The notes under the pieces: model-generated
Seen by the model: only the letters and a program-made list of their open reading frames with translations
Told to the model about the DNA's origin: nothing
Databases searched by the model: none
Source of the DNA: Psychrobacillus sp048572895
GTDB lineage: Bacteria; Bacillota; Bacilli; Bacillales_A; Planococcaceae
DNA length: 64,000 nucleotides
Direction: 5' to 3'
Assembly: GCF_048572895.1 (NCBI RefSeq)
Contig: NZ_CP183878.1
Span: forward strand, 3,038,001-3,102,000
In this document: in pieces, positions 43,458-52,151 of the stretch
Layout: each line of letters opens with the position of its first letter
How positions within the stretch are numbered: position 1 is the stretch's first letter
Program-made: the position numbers and the translations under genes

Positions 43458-44608
43458 TATTTCCCCTTTTGACTAATAGTTTTGGAAGATCCTTCGATTA
43501 ATTCGCCGCGATACCATACTTTTTGAACTGGCTTTTTAGGAAGCTCTTTTGTCCATTTTTTATAGGTTTTTTCATCTGAATAAGTTAATAATGTCATTAC
43601 TTCTCCATCTGCCCCAGCACGTCCAGTACGTCCCGATCGATGTAAATACTGTTCGATTGAATGTGGCACATCTACATGGATAACATGTGTTAGTCCTGAA
43701 ATATCTAATCCTCTTGCTGCCACATCTGTAGCAATCAATAAACTCACTTTACCACTTTTAAAATCATCCAATGCTTTCTTCCGTTCGTCTTTTTTCATTT
43801 CCGAATGAAGCGAAACGATCGGTGCATCTCTGTATGCAAGCTTTGCATCCTTCATTAATAGCTGATCTAGACTATTTACGAACGCAAGGCCACGCATACC
43901 TTTTAAATAAGAGATTTTACGTAGTAATTCGGTTTTATCACGAGGTTCTGTCTTCACGAAACTGTGTACAACTTCACCTTGCGAAGGAACATCTTCTGCA
44001 GATACTTGAATACGTACAGGATCCTTCATCATACGTTCCGCAACTAATTCTATTTCTTCTGTAATTGTTGCAGAAGTTACAATTAGCTGGCTTTCCACAG
44101 TTGCATCGACTAGACTTTTCACAGTTGTACGATGCTCTCTGCTCAGGAGTTGATCTCCTTCGTCTAGAACAACGATGTTTATCTCATGCATTTTTAGTTT
44201 TTTAGTTTTCACTAGTTCTTGTAATCTACCTGGAGTTCCAACGACAATTGTCGGCTTCTTTTTAAGGACATCAATCTGTCTGTTAATATTTGCTCCACCG
44301 ATCAATTGGGCAACCGAGATGTTTGTATCTTTCACCCATTCACGGAATACCTCCACAATCTGCATACCAAGCTCTTGAGAAGGAATGATTACCATAGCCT
44401 GTATTTGTTTCTTGGTTGGATCAACTATCTGCAGGATTGGAAGCACATAAGCAAGTGTTTTTCCTGTTCCTGTCGGAGATTCTGCAACAACGTCAGAACC
44501 ATCCAACATATGTGGGATTAATTTGGATTGTATTGGCATTGGAGAAGCAAAATTTGCGTCCTCCCATTTTTTTTGTAATGTTTCATTTAAATTAGTTATA
44601 AAAGTCAA
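43457..44608 (-). CDS. yfmL: DEAD-box-type ATP-dependent RNA helicase (YfmL-like)
   Basis: A 383-residue helicase core without a long C-terminal extension, like B. subtilis YfmL (ribosome biogenesis). TTG start, with AAGGTGG 8 nt upstream; a longer reading from 44695 is rejected. Q motif PMPIQSKLIP, motif I PTGTGKT (45-51), GTPGRLQE, motif II DEGD (149-152, Gly in place of the canonical Ala), motif III SAT, then domain 2 motifs FVNS, IATDVAARGLDI and HRSGRTGRAG. Coupled to the aminopeptidase gene downstream. Confidence 0.9.
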   Translation of the reverse strand: MTFITNLNETLQKKWEDANFASPMPIQSKLIPHMLDGSDVVAESPTGTGKTLAYVLPILQIVDPTKKQIQAMVIIPSQELGMQIVEVFREWVKDTNISVAQLIGGANINRQIDVLKKKPTIVVGTPGRLQELVKTKKLKMHEINIVVLDEGDQLLSREHRTTVKSLVDATVESQLIVTSATITEEIELVAERMMKDPVRIQVSAEDVPSQGEVVHSFVKTEPRDKTELLRKISYLKGMRGLAFVNSLDQLLMKDAKLAYRDAPIVSLHSEMKKDERKKALDDFKSGKVSLLIATDVAARGLDISGLTHVIHVDVPHSIEQYLHRSGRTGRAGADGEVMTLLTYSDEKTYKKWTKELPKKPVQKVWYRGELIEGSSKTISQKGK

Positions 44609-44694
44609 GTTTGTTTCCACCTTATCTGTATTTGAGTCAAGTGTACCATATTTTCTATATCGACTATTATTTATAGTTAATAGAAGTTTATTCA

Positions 44695-44724
44695 AAAAAA
44701 AGTGCCCTATAGAAAAGGCACTTA
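44695..44724 (-). terminator. Terminator after the FbpA-like gene
   Basis: AAGTGCC and GGCACTT form the stem, and the minus strand continues with eight T. The stem begins at the stop codon of the small gene. Confidence 0.82.
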
Positions 44725-44880
44725 TCTACTTTCATCTTCAGTTATATATTCCTTCATTAATTCATAAAAGTTTAACTCATATAATTGTCTTCCATCAATT
44801 TTATATACACCCTTGTTAACGAACTCTTCAATAATATCATCACGTTTTTGCTCGGTTTTTGATTCTTTAATCTTCATCAT
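44722..44880 (-). CDS. FbpA-family small protein (Fur-regulated basic protein type)
   Basis: A 52-residue frame with AAGGAG 9 nt before the first of two ATGs. The core KRDDIIEEFVNKGVYKIDGRQLYELN matches the short domain of FbpA-like proteins, small factors of the iron-sparing response in B. subtilis. The C-terminus here is acidic. I found no convincing Fur box in the 55 nt upstream, so iron control is not shown. Function by family similarity only. Confidence 0.7.
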   Translation of the reverse strand: MMKIKESKTEQKRDDIIEEFVNKGVYKIDGRQLYELNFYELMKEYITEDESR

Positions 44881-44935
44881 TTTTACTATCTCCTTGCAAT
44901 ATTATTACTAACCTATATTTACCCATTATTATGTT

Positions 44936-45514
44936 TCATAAACTTACTTTTTTTCTTTTGAAAGCAGCTGTAAACGATGGAAAAGCTTTGCGAATAAAGG
45001 TATAGCATAGATAGCCAAGAAAAGCACCGAGCGTATTTAACCATAAGTCATCGACATCACTGCTCCTACTTTGAGGAAGCTGCATAATTTCTATAAATAA
45101 AGATATACATAATCCTGCAAATACAGGAAAAATAAAAAACTCCATCCTTTTGAAAAGAAGTGGTAACAGAAAACCAATAGGCATAAAAAGAATAATATTA
45201 CCAAGGAAGTTAATATAAAATGGCTGCCAAAATCCTAGATATACAATTGAATTATACGTTTCTTCTACAACACGAAATAATTCCAAATTAACGCCAGTGG
45301 TATAGGCAGGTACATTTCCTGCTTTTGGTATAATCGTTTGCGAAAATATGCCTACAAGCACGGAAAAAAAGATTAAAATCCCAAGCTCATGTAAAATTTC
45401 TTTTAGCTGGAATCCTCTCTTCTTCCAACGAAATAATCGCCAAATGACAATCAACGGAAGCGTGATACCTATAAAAAATAACATATCATCTAAATAATTT
45501 ATGATTACATACAT
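44936..45514 (-). CDS. VanZ family membrane protein
   Basis: A 192-residue membrane protein with five hydrophobic segments and the VanZ signature: NFLGNIILFMPIGFLLPLLF, FIEIMQLPQSRSSDVDDLWLNTLGAFLGYL. VanZ of Enterococcus gives low teicoplanin resistance, but most homologues have no known role. It begins directly after the stop of the ATPase gene and forms a unit with it. Confidence 0.88.
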   Translation of the reverse strand: MYVIINYLDDMLFFIGITLPLIVIWRLFRWKKRGFQLKEILHELGILIFFSVLVGIFSQTIIPKAGNVPAYTTGVNLELFRVVEETYNSIVYLGFWQPFYINFLGNIILFMPIGFLLPLLFKRMEFFIFPVFAGLCISLFIEIMQLPQSRSSDVDDLWLNTLGAFLGYLCYTFIRKAFPSFTAAFKRKKVSL

Positions 45515-46249
45515 CTACTCACCTTCAAATAGCTCTTCTAAAAATTTTTCCCGATGATCTAAAAAGTATTTCGTAATTTGATAATGTCCAGTCATCTCAT
45601 ATTCTATTTCCTCAATCTCTCCATCATCAAAGCTTAGGATTGTCGCTTCTGGATACCCTAAAATAATGGGAGAATGTGTTGCAATGATAAATTGGCAATT
45701 CTGTTCCTTGATCAAATCATGCATGATACGTAAAAATGCCAATTGTCTCTGTGGTGATAACGCTGCTTCCGGTTCATCTAATAGATAAATTGCTTGTCCA
45801 TTAAAGCGATTTAAAAATAAGGAGAGAAAAGACTCTCCATGTGATTGTTCATGAAGCGATTTTCCACCGTAGCTATCTAGTACACCTCGGTTAGGATTGT
45901 CCCTTTCCAGTTGGTCAATATGAGACGCAAATTGATAATAGGATTCTGCTCGTAAAAAGAAACCACTCGTTACTTTTGGCATCCAGGAAAGCCTAAGATA
46001 TTTCCCCAGAGCACTTTCTGCAGCATCTACATCATATAAATTATTCCGGCTTCCACCTGCTGTATTAAATTCACATTTATCTGCAATTCCCTCTAAAAGT
46101 GTGGATTTCCCTGTACCATTCTCTCCTACAAAAAAAGTTACAGGCGAAGTTAACTCAAGCTCTTTAAAGTTGCTAATAGCTGGAATTGTGAACGGATACC
46201 GACTTTCCACTTGAGTCTCTTTTGAAAGGGTCACTCTATTTAAAAACAT
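45515..46249 (-). CDS. AAA/ABC-type soluble ATPase
   Basis: A 244-residue soluble ATPase without membrane segments. Walker A GENGTGKST (near residue 42), then a LSGG-like region replaced by HGESFLSLFLNRF, Walker B AIYLLDEPEAALSP and an H-loop FIIATHSPIILG. The layout is that of small ATPases with an AAA_21-type domain, related to RecF/SMC heads rather than transporters. Partner and role unknown. GGGAGAGG precedes the ATG. Confidence 0.82.
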   Translation of the reverse strand: MFLNRVTLSKETQVESRYPFTIPAISNFKELELTSPVTFFVGENGTGKSTLLEGIADKCEFNTAGGSRNNLYDVDAAESALGKYLRLSWMPKVTSGFFLRAESYYQFASHIDQLERDNPNRGVLDSYGGKSLHEQSHGESFLSLFLNRFNGQAIYLLDEPEAALSPQRQLAFLRIMHDLIKEQNCQFIIATHSPIILGYPEATILSFDDGEIEEIEYEMTGHYQITKYFLDHREKFLEELFEGE

Positions 46250-46303
46250 ATGATTCCTCTCCCACTCATACTATTTATTATTACTTAAGAAAGGTTGTCT
46301 TCC

Positions 46304-46912
46304 TTGAATCTACCTGTTCGTATAGAAACGAAATATATTAGGAAAAGTTCACCAAACATTAATGTTTATTATCCTCTTGTTACTAACTTACATCATCCCG
46401 CAGTAGAAAAAAAGATAAATGCAGATATAATTCATGTACTCAATCAACTTTTAATCGTTCAAGGATTTTACAATGAGCTTTTAGTAGAAATGGTCGGTAC
46501 CTATGAGATCAAAACTAATGAGCGCGGAGTTCTAAGCTTAAGCTTGACTGTCTATTCATTTGCAGGAGGCGCACACGGACATACCATCACAAGATCACTC
46601 ACTTTCGATGTAAAGACAGGTAAACAGTATGTACTAAGTGAACTGTTTAAGCAGGATAGTAATTATGTAAAAACTCTCTCTGAGATGATTAACAAAAAAA
46701 TGGTCGAGTGGGATGCGCCTCTAATAGAAGATTTTACACAAATACGCACTGATCAAGATTTTTACATCGCAGACCACTCGCTTGTCATTTACTTCCAATT
46801 GTATGAATTGACTCCTTATGCGTACGGCTTCCCTTATTTCCCAATTTCCATCAAAGATTTAGAAGGTATTATTCGGGAAGGTGGAATACTAGAAAAAATG
46901 CTACCATTCTAG
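46304..46912 (+). CDS. DUF4163/DUF3298 domain protein
   Basis: A 202-residue protein with the DUF3298 block found in the extracytoplasmic part of the RsiV anti-sigma factor: VYSFAGGAHGHTITRSLTFDVKTGKQYVLSELFK and FYIADHSLVIYFQLYELTPYAYGFPYFPI. It has no signal peptide or membrane segment in this reading, so it may be cytosolic or the start may differ. TTG start chosen because AAGAAAGG lies 9 nt before it; the earlier TTG abuts that site. Confidence 0.8.
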   Translation: MNLPVRIETKYIRKSSPNINVYYPLVTNLHHPAVEKKINADIIHVLNQLLIVQGFYNELLVEMVGTYEIKTNERGVLSLSLTVYSFAGGAHGHTITRSLTFDVKTGKQYVLSELFKQDSNYVKTLSEMINKKMVEWDAPLIEDFTQIRTDQDFYIADHSLVIYFQLYELTPYAYGFPYFPISIKDLEGIIREGGILEKMLPF

Positions 46913-46971
46913 TGACATTACTTCTTTAGTACGATAAAGTATAACTAAATAAGTGCTGGAGGTTTCAGGGA

Positions 46972-47751
46972 ATGAAAAAAGCAATTTTCTTTGACTTAGA
47001 TGATACTTTACTATGGGACAATAAAAGCGTATCCGTTGCATTTCACAAAACATGTGAATACGCAGCGAGACAGGTTAATGTTGATCCACTTGCATTAGAA
47101 CAATCCGTACGTGCAGAAGCAAGTGCATTGTACGATACATATGAGACACGTCCATTCACACAAATGATCGGTATTAACCCTTTCGAAGGACTATGGGGAA
47201 CATTTGACGACCCTTCTGAAGACTTTCAAAAAATGAAAGCCATCATACCAGAGTATCAACGACTAGTATGGACGAAGGGGTTAGAGAAGCTAGGGATTGA
47301 TAATGAACAATTAGGCAAAGCGCTAGCAGAATATTTCCCGAAGATGCGAAAAGAAAGCCCTTTTGTATATGAAGAAACATATGAAGTATTAGATCAATTA
47401 AAAGAAAAGTATACATTATTACTAATGACAAACGGTTCCCCAAGTCTTCAAAACATTAAGTTGGCAATCACACCCGAGATCGCTCCATATTTTGATCATA
47501 TACTTATTTCTGGAGCATTCGGAAAAGGGAAGCCCGATCCAACCATTTTTGAACACGCACTAGAAATTGTCGGATTGACGGCAGATGAAGTATTGATGGT
47601 TGGTGACAATCTAATGACTGATATATTAGGCTCGTCGAGGGTTGGCATGCAATCTGTATGGATCAACCGTGAGGAAAAACCGGTAAGTGACGAAGTAAAG
47701 CCTACATTTACAATTGAAAACTTACGAGAGCTATTGACGCTGCTTGCATAA
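46972..47751 (+). CDS. HAD-superfamily hydrolase (YsaA-like)
   Basis: A 259-residue phosphatase-type protein. Motif I is FFDLDDTL (residues 6-13, nucleophile Asp8), with helical cap from about 20 to 130, motif II LMTNGS, motif III lysine in GKGKPDP and motif IV VGDNLMTDILG. The small-molecule substrate is not readable. GGAGG lies about 7 nt upstream. A composite repeat begins at its stop codon. Confidence 0.87.
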   Translation: MKKAIFFDLDDTLLWDNKSVSVAFHKTCEYAARQVNVDPLALEQSVRAEASALYDTYETRPFTQMIGINPFEGLWGTFDDPSEDFQKMKAIIPEYQRLVWTKGLEKLGIDNEQLGKALAEYFPKMRKESPFVYEETYEVLDQLKEKYTLLLMTNGSPSLQNIKLAITPEIAPYFDHILISGAFGKGKPDPTIFEHALEIVGLTADEVLMVGDNLMTDILGSSRVGMQSVWINREEKPVSDEVKPTFTIENLRELLTLLA

Positions 47752-48400
47752 AAAAAACGGGTAAAAAATGTCGCAGCCTTTAAGTATAAAAACCTGTTTC
47801 TATCGTTTTCGAAGTGCGTTGGACAGACGTTTTACTATATGATTACCGAGTGAATTTTTAGGGGGTATTGGTTGTGACGTTCGTCACAACCAATACCCCC
47901 TTTTTTTTCGGTAATCTTATGGCATTTGTCTATCCATCTCCCTCCTACAACGCTTAAAAACAGGTTAGTGCGTTTTTGGATAACTAGAGATAAGATACTT
48001 TCCTATTGATAGAGCAAGCTCACGAAGATGCAATTTCGTTCGCTATTTCGCTTCCTTATTTAGTAACTACTTACTATTTTTCATTATTTCCATTTAATTT
48101 AAGAAAATCTACTTTCATCAACCTTCTTAACAGAATAGTAACCCTAATTAAACAGACGTTTTTTCCCTACATTAACTTTGACTACTATTAACTTCTATGC
48201 GATAAGCTATGCTCTAACTTATAGTGGAGTACTACTCATTTAATTGATTGTAGTGAAAGGTGGCGACTCCAGTGGGATGAGTGAGACAGATGAGATATCA
48301 CAACCGACGCGTAAGCGACGGTGATAGCTCATCGCTCACCCCACGGAAAGCGTCCCACCTGAAACGGAAATCAGTAGTATCATTGTATAGATCTTATTCT
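47752..48400 (+). repeat. Composite intergenic element, copy 5
   Basis: Starts at the HAD stop codon. AACCTGTTTCTA (47791-47802) pairs with TAAAAACAGGTT (47955-47966, one mismatch). Hairpin arms GGGGGTATTGGTTGTGAC (47861-47878) and its complement (47883-47900), loop GTTC, then eight T; GATTACCGA and TCGGTAATC pair just outside. The linker and module B (48243-48375) follow. No gene in this stretch. Confidence 0.9.
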
Positions 48401-48418
48401 TCATAATACCTGGGTAGA

Positions 48419-48457
48419 TGGATTCACAACATTTACTTGTCGTGAATCCACCTTTTT
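48419..48457 (+). terminator. Plus-strand terminator before serA end
   Basis: TGGATTCAC (48419-48427) pairs with GTGAATCCA (48442-48450), followed by a seven-T run on the plus strand. It would block read-through from the repeat side into serA antisense. On the minus strand no T-run follows. Confidence 0.65.
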
Positions 48458-48460
48458 TTA

Positions 48461-50047
48461 TTATAGATCAATCGGTGTTGCATCAAAGATGTCTTCTAGT
48501 GCTTTAAGCTGTTCAATACCAGACTCTTCGACATGCTTATCAATGGAAAGCATCATGATGGCATCTCCGCCTACTTCGGAACGACCTACTTGCATAGCTG
48601 CGATATTGATACCTTCGGAAGCAAGTAATGTTCCTACGCGTCCAATAGCTCCCGGTTGGTCTTTATGACGAATAAACAATAAGTAACCAGATGGAACAAC
48701 GTCAACGATGAAGTCATCTACACGCACGATACGACCACCTAGTCCATTTAACAATGTACCCGCAACTTTTCTTGTTCCAGCTGCAGTTTTCATTTCAACG
48801 GTTATTAAACTAGTAAATCCTTTTGATTTTGAAGTTTTTAACTCATTGACTGTTATACCTAAACGATCTGCTAGGAATTTTGCATTTACATCATTAACTG
48901 ATTCACCTAGTTTGCTTTTTAGAAGACCTTTTATAGCATTACGGGATAATGGACGTGTATCAAAGTTTGCTAAATCTCCAGAATAAGTAATATTAACTTC
49001 TTCTGGAACTCCTTCTGTAAGATCGCTTAGAAATGAGCCTAATTGTTCCGCTAGATTAAAGAATGGCTCAATTTTAGCAAGGACATCCTTTGGAACAGAA
49101 GAAAGGTTAACCGGATTTTTCACTGTTCCATTTTGTAGGAAGCTCACTACGTCATAGGATACATCGATTGCTACAATCTCTTGTGCCTCTATTGTACTAG
49201 CACCTAAATGAGGTGTTGCAATAACCTGTGGCAGCGTTAATAATTTATGCTCTACAAATGGCTCTTCCTCAAATACATCCAGTGCAGCTCCTGCAACTTT
49301 ACCTGACATGATCGCATCGTACAATGCATCTTCATCGATAATTCCTCCACGAGCACAGTTAATAATTTGAACGCCGTCTTTCATTTTTTCAAAAGCTTCT
49401 TTATTAATCAAATGACGAGTTTCTTTTAATAGAGGTGTATGCACAGTTATAAAATCTGCGGCTTTGATAACATCCTCTACCGAACCAAATTGAACTCCTA
49501 ACTTTTCCGCTTTTTCCGCTGTTAAGAAAGGATCATATGCAATGACATTCATACGTTGGCCTTTTGCACGAAAAGCAACCTCTTGTCCAATTCTACCGAA
49601 GCCTAGGACTCCTAACGTTTTGTTCTTCACTTCTACACCAATAAATGTTTTGCGATCCCATTTTTTATTTTTCAAAGAATGGAAGGCTTGTGGGATATTG
49701 CGGGCAAGAGACATAAGCATAGCAATAGAATGTTCTGCTGCTGAGTTTGTATTTCCGTCTGGAGCATTAACAACAATGATCCCGCGTTCGGTTGCAGCAG
49801 TTAAATCGATGTTGTCGACTCCCACTCCAGCACGACCAATAATTTTTAAATTAGTCCCTTTTTCAATAATTTCACGAGTAACCTGTGTTTGGCTACGAAC
49901 TAATAATGCATCAAACTCTCCAATTTTTTCGCCAAGTTGTTCTGGAGTTAGCGCGGTATCAACAACGATATTAAATCCTTCTGCTTCTCTTAATGGGAAA
50001 ATACCATCTTCACTTAGTGGATCACTGATCAGAATATTGAATGTCAT
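48461..50047 (-). CDS. serA: D-3-phosphoglycerate dehydrogenase SerA
   Basis: First step of serine synthesis from 3-phosphoglycerate. The 528-residue length is that of the long SerA form. The NAD motif GFGRIGQEVA is near residue 149, with INCARGGIIDE and the catalytic Arg/Glu/His set (ATPHLGAST). The intervening ASB domain covers about 310-445, and a C-terminal ACT domain (LLFIRHKDQPGAIGRVGTLLASEGINIAAMQVGR) probably senses serine. AAGGAGG is upstream of the ATG. A T-box leader precedes the gene. Confidence 0.96.
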   Translation of the reverse strand: MTFNILISDPLSEDGIFPLREAEGFNIVVDTALTPEQLGEKIGEFDALLVRSQTQVTREIIEKGTNLKIIGRAGVGVDNIDLTAATERGIIVVNAPDGNTNSAAEHSIAMLMSLARNIPQAFHSLKNKKWDRKTFIGVEVKNKTLGVLGFGRIGQEVAFRAKGQRMNVIAYDPFLTAEKAEKLGVQFGSVEDVIKAADFITVHTPLLKETRHLINKEAFEKMKDGVQIINCARGGIIDEDALYDAIMSGKVAGAALDVFEEEPFVEHKLLTLPQVIATPHLGASTIEAQEIVAIDVSYDVVSFLQNGTVKNPVNLSSVPKDVLAKIEPFFNLAEQLGSFLSDLTEGVPEEVNITYSGDLANFDTRPLSRNAIKGLLKSKLGESVNDVNAKFLADRLGITVNELKTSKSKGFTSLITVEMKTAAGTRKVAGTLLNGLGGRIVRVDDFIVDVVPSGYLLFIRHKDQPGAIGRVGTLLASEGINIAAMQVGRSEVGGDAIMMLSIDKHVEESGIEQLKALEDIFDATPIDL

Positions 50048-50082
50048 GTAATTTTTTCCTCCTTATTTTTGAAAACACAAAA

Positions 50083-50353
50083 AAGCCCTTCACTCCCTAC
50101 ACTCATGTAAGGGGCGAAGAGCTTATAATAACTCACGCGGTACCACCCAAATTTTACTGCAATCATCTTGCAGATCTCGATTAGTATGCTTAACGCGCAT
50201 TCACGGATGAACCTAAATCCTCTGTTTTTAGTCCACCAATTCTAGAGTGCTACCCCACAAACGAAACCACTGATTTACACCAACCATCAGCTCTCTTTAG
50301 ATTTCAATATGTAAAGCCTATCTCCGTCAAAATTGTTCACGCTTTATTGAATT
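50083..50353 (-). promoter_or_regulatory. T-box leader of serA (probably serine-tRNA responsive)
   Basis: On the minus strand the leader shows the stem I elements AGAGAG, GATGGTTGGTG and AAATC, then the antiterminator T-box GGGTGGTACCGCG (near 50138-50150), then a terminator hairpin ending in six T (about 50084-50124). The downstream gene and a candidate UCU codon in the specifier region (CACTCTAGAA, near 50245) point to serine tRNA. The specifier assignment is tentative. Confidence 0.92.
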
Positions 50354-50359
50354 AAACCT

Positions 50360-50388
50360 ATCATACGCACCATCAAATAAATTGTCAA
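50360..50388 (-). promoter_or_regulatory. Sigma-A promoter for the T-box-serA transcript
   Basis: Minus strand TTGACA (50383-50388) and TATGAT (50360-50365), spacing 17 nt. It lies directly before the T-box leader. Confidence 0.8.
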
Positions 50389-50626
50389 TATAGTTAGAAA
50401 ATTTGAAAACGCTACCATTAAAATTCCCTTTCAAAAAACGTTGATTTAATGCGATTTATACTTTTCTAAAAATATTTTAAATTTAATTAATTAGTTTTTT
50501 ATGGATTAAAAAACAAATAATAAATACTTACCTACAATTATTCGATCTAAATACGAACCTTTATAACATATACTTTTTAAAGGTTCGCTTTAAAGAAAAA
50601 AAATTATAGAAATAGCCCCAAAGTTA

Positions 50627-50655
50627 TTGACCTCTCACAATATAATTTGTACACT
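50627..50655 (+). promoter_or_regulatory. Candidate promoter for the aspartokinase gene
   Basis: TTGACC and TACACT, spacing 17 nt, about 60 nt before the start codon. Upstream, 50389-50626 is very AT-rich and contains only one clear structure, a 9-bp inverted repeat CGAACCTTT (50554-50562) / AAAGGTTCG (50579-50587). I looked for a lysine riboswitch and saw none. Confidence 0.45.
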
Positions 50656-50716
50656 GTATAAAACCATTTGTTTTTCTAGTAAATACAACTATAATAAAAA
50701 ATAAGGATTTGATTAA

Positions 50717-52078
50717 ATGAAAGTAAGTAAATTTGGCGGAACCTCTGTAGCAAGCGCAATCCAAATTAAAAAAGTGGCTGCAATTGTTCAGGCAGATCCA
50801 TCTCGAAAATTCGTTGTTGTGTCTGCACCGGGTAAACGCTTCGATGCCGATAAAAAAGTAACAGACTTACTAATCGAATTGGCAATTGCCGCAATACATA
50901 ATGAAGAAGTGGAAGAAAAACTCCGCCAAGTAGTGGATCGTTATAAGGAAATTGCACAGGGGCTAGAACTAGACGAGACCATTTGTGACGTCATTGAAGA
51001 AGACCTAAGAACACGTATCAATGAAGACCAAAGCGTTCTTGAATTATTTATAGACAATATTAAAGCAAGCGGAGAAGATAACAACGCAAAACTAATCTCT
51101 ACTTATTTCACAAGTATTGGTCTTGACTCTCAATATGTGAATCCAAAGACTGCTGGATTAGTCGTAAATGATTTTCCAGAACGAGCACAAGCACTCCCAC
51201 AGGCATACGACAATCTGCAAGCGTTAAACAACCTTTCTGGCGTCGTTGTGTTCCCGGGCTTTTTTGGATATACACCAAACGGGGTTCTTCGCACATTTGA
51301 TCGTGGGGGGTCAGACATCACTGGTTCTATACTAGCTGCTGCAGTCAAAGCGGATTTATATGAAAACTTTACAGATGTCGATTCTGTATTTTGCGCTAAT
51401 CCGAAAGTAGTGAATCATCCTGCGGAAATAGAAGAAATAACATACCGAGAAATGCGTGAGCTTTCCTATGCAGGTTTCTCTGTTTTTCATGATGAAGCAT
51501 TAATGCCTGTGTATAAAAGTGGTATTCCAGTATGTATTAAAAATACAAATAATCCATCAGCACCTGGCACAATGATAGTTGCTAAACGTAAAGCAAACAA
51601 ACGTCCCGTAACTGGAATTTCTGCTGATAATGGATTTTCTATTTTATATGTAAGTAAATATTTGATGAACCGAGAAATCGGATTTGGTCGTAAGCTGCTT
51701 CAAATTTTAGAGGAAGAGCATATTTCATATGAACACACACCATCGGGATTAGACGACATTTCCGTTATCATGCGTAGCCATCAACTGGATGCAGAGAAAG
51801 AAGTACGCATTATGAATCGTGTTTTGAACGAACTAAACGCAGATGACGCACATTTCCGTCATCATTTTTCGATGATTGTTATTGTAGGTGAAGGTATGAA
51901 TAATAGTACTGGACTTGCAGCTCGTGCTGCATCGGCCATAGCAAATACTGGTTCAAATATTGAAATGATTAACCAAGGATCATCAGAGGTCAGTCTTGCA
52001 TTTGGAGTACATGAAAGTAGTGAGAACAAAATACTGCGCGCACTGTATAGTGAATTTTTCTCTGCCGTAACAGTTTAA
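50717..52078 (+). CDS. thrD: Aspartokinase (YclM/ThrD, aspartokinase III type)
   Basis: First step of the aspartate family pathway. The 453-residue protein has the kinase N-terminus KVSKFGGTSVASA, the FDRGGSDITGSILAAA nucleotide block and EITYREMRELSYAGFSVFHDEAL. The C-terminus has paired ACT domains (GFSILYVSKYLMNREIGF and HFSMIVIVGEGMNN...INQGSSEVSLAFGV). The length matches B. subtilis YclM. No lysine riboswitch, consistent with an isozyme that is not lysine-controlled in that way. Weak AAGGA upstream. Confidence 0.9.
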   Translation: MKVSKFGGTSVASAIQIKKVAAIVQADPSRKFVVVSAPGKRFDADKKVTDLLIELAIAAIHNEEVEEKLRQVVDRYKEIAQGLELDETICDVIEEDLRTRINEDQSVLELFIDNIKASGEDNNAKLISTYFTSIGLDSQYVNPKTAGLVVNDFPERAQALPQAYDNLQALNNLSGVVVFPGFFGYTPNGVLRTFDRGGSDITGSILAAAVKADLYENFTDVDSVFCANPKVVNHPAEIEEITYREMRELSYAGFSVFHDEALMPVYKSGIPVCIKNTNNPSAPGTMIVAKRKANKRPVTGISADNGFSILYVSKYLMNREIGFGRKLLQILEEEHISYEHTPSGLDDISVIMRSHQLDAEKEVRIMNRVLNELNADDAHFRHHFSMIVIVGEGMNNSTGLAARAASAIANTGSNIEMINQGSSEVSLAFGVHESSENKILRALYSEFFSAVTV

Positions 52079-52085
52079 TAATAAA

Positions 52086-52120
52086 AATAGGCTACCTCTT
52101 AAATAGAGATAGCCTGATTT
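52086..52120. terminator. Terminator between aspartokinase and ketosynthase-like genes
   Basis: ATAGGCTA and CTCT segments pair with AGAG and TAGCCT around a short loop, with T-rich ends. Genes on both sides converge on it. Confidence 0.8.
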
Positions 52121-52151
52121 TATATTTACTCAATGGCTCTGACATTTTCCT

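Noticed and set aside
50389..50716. Lysine riboswitch upstream of the aspartokinase gene
   Set aside because: None of the conserved lysine aptamer blocks are present; only an inverted repeat and a promoter-like sequence are seen.
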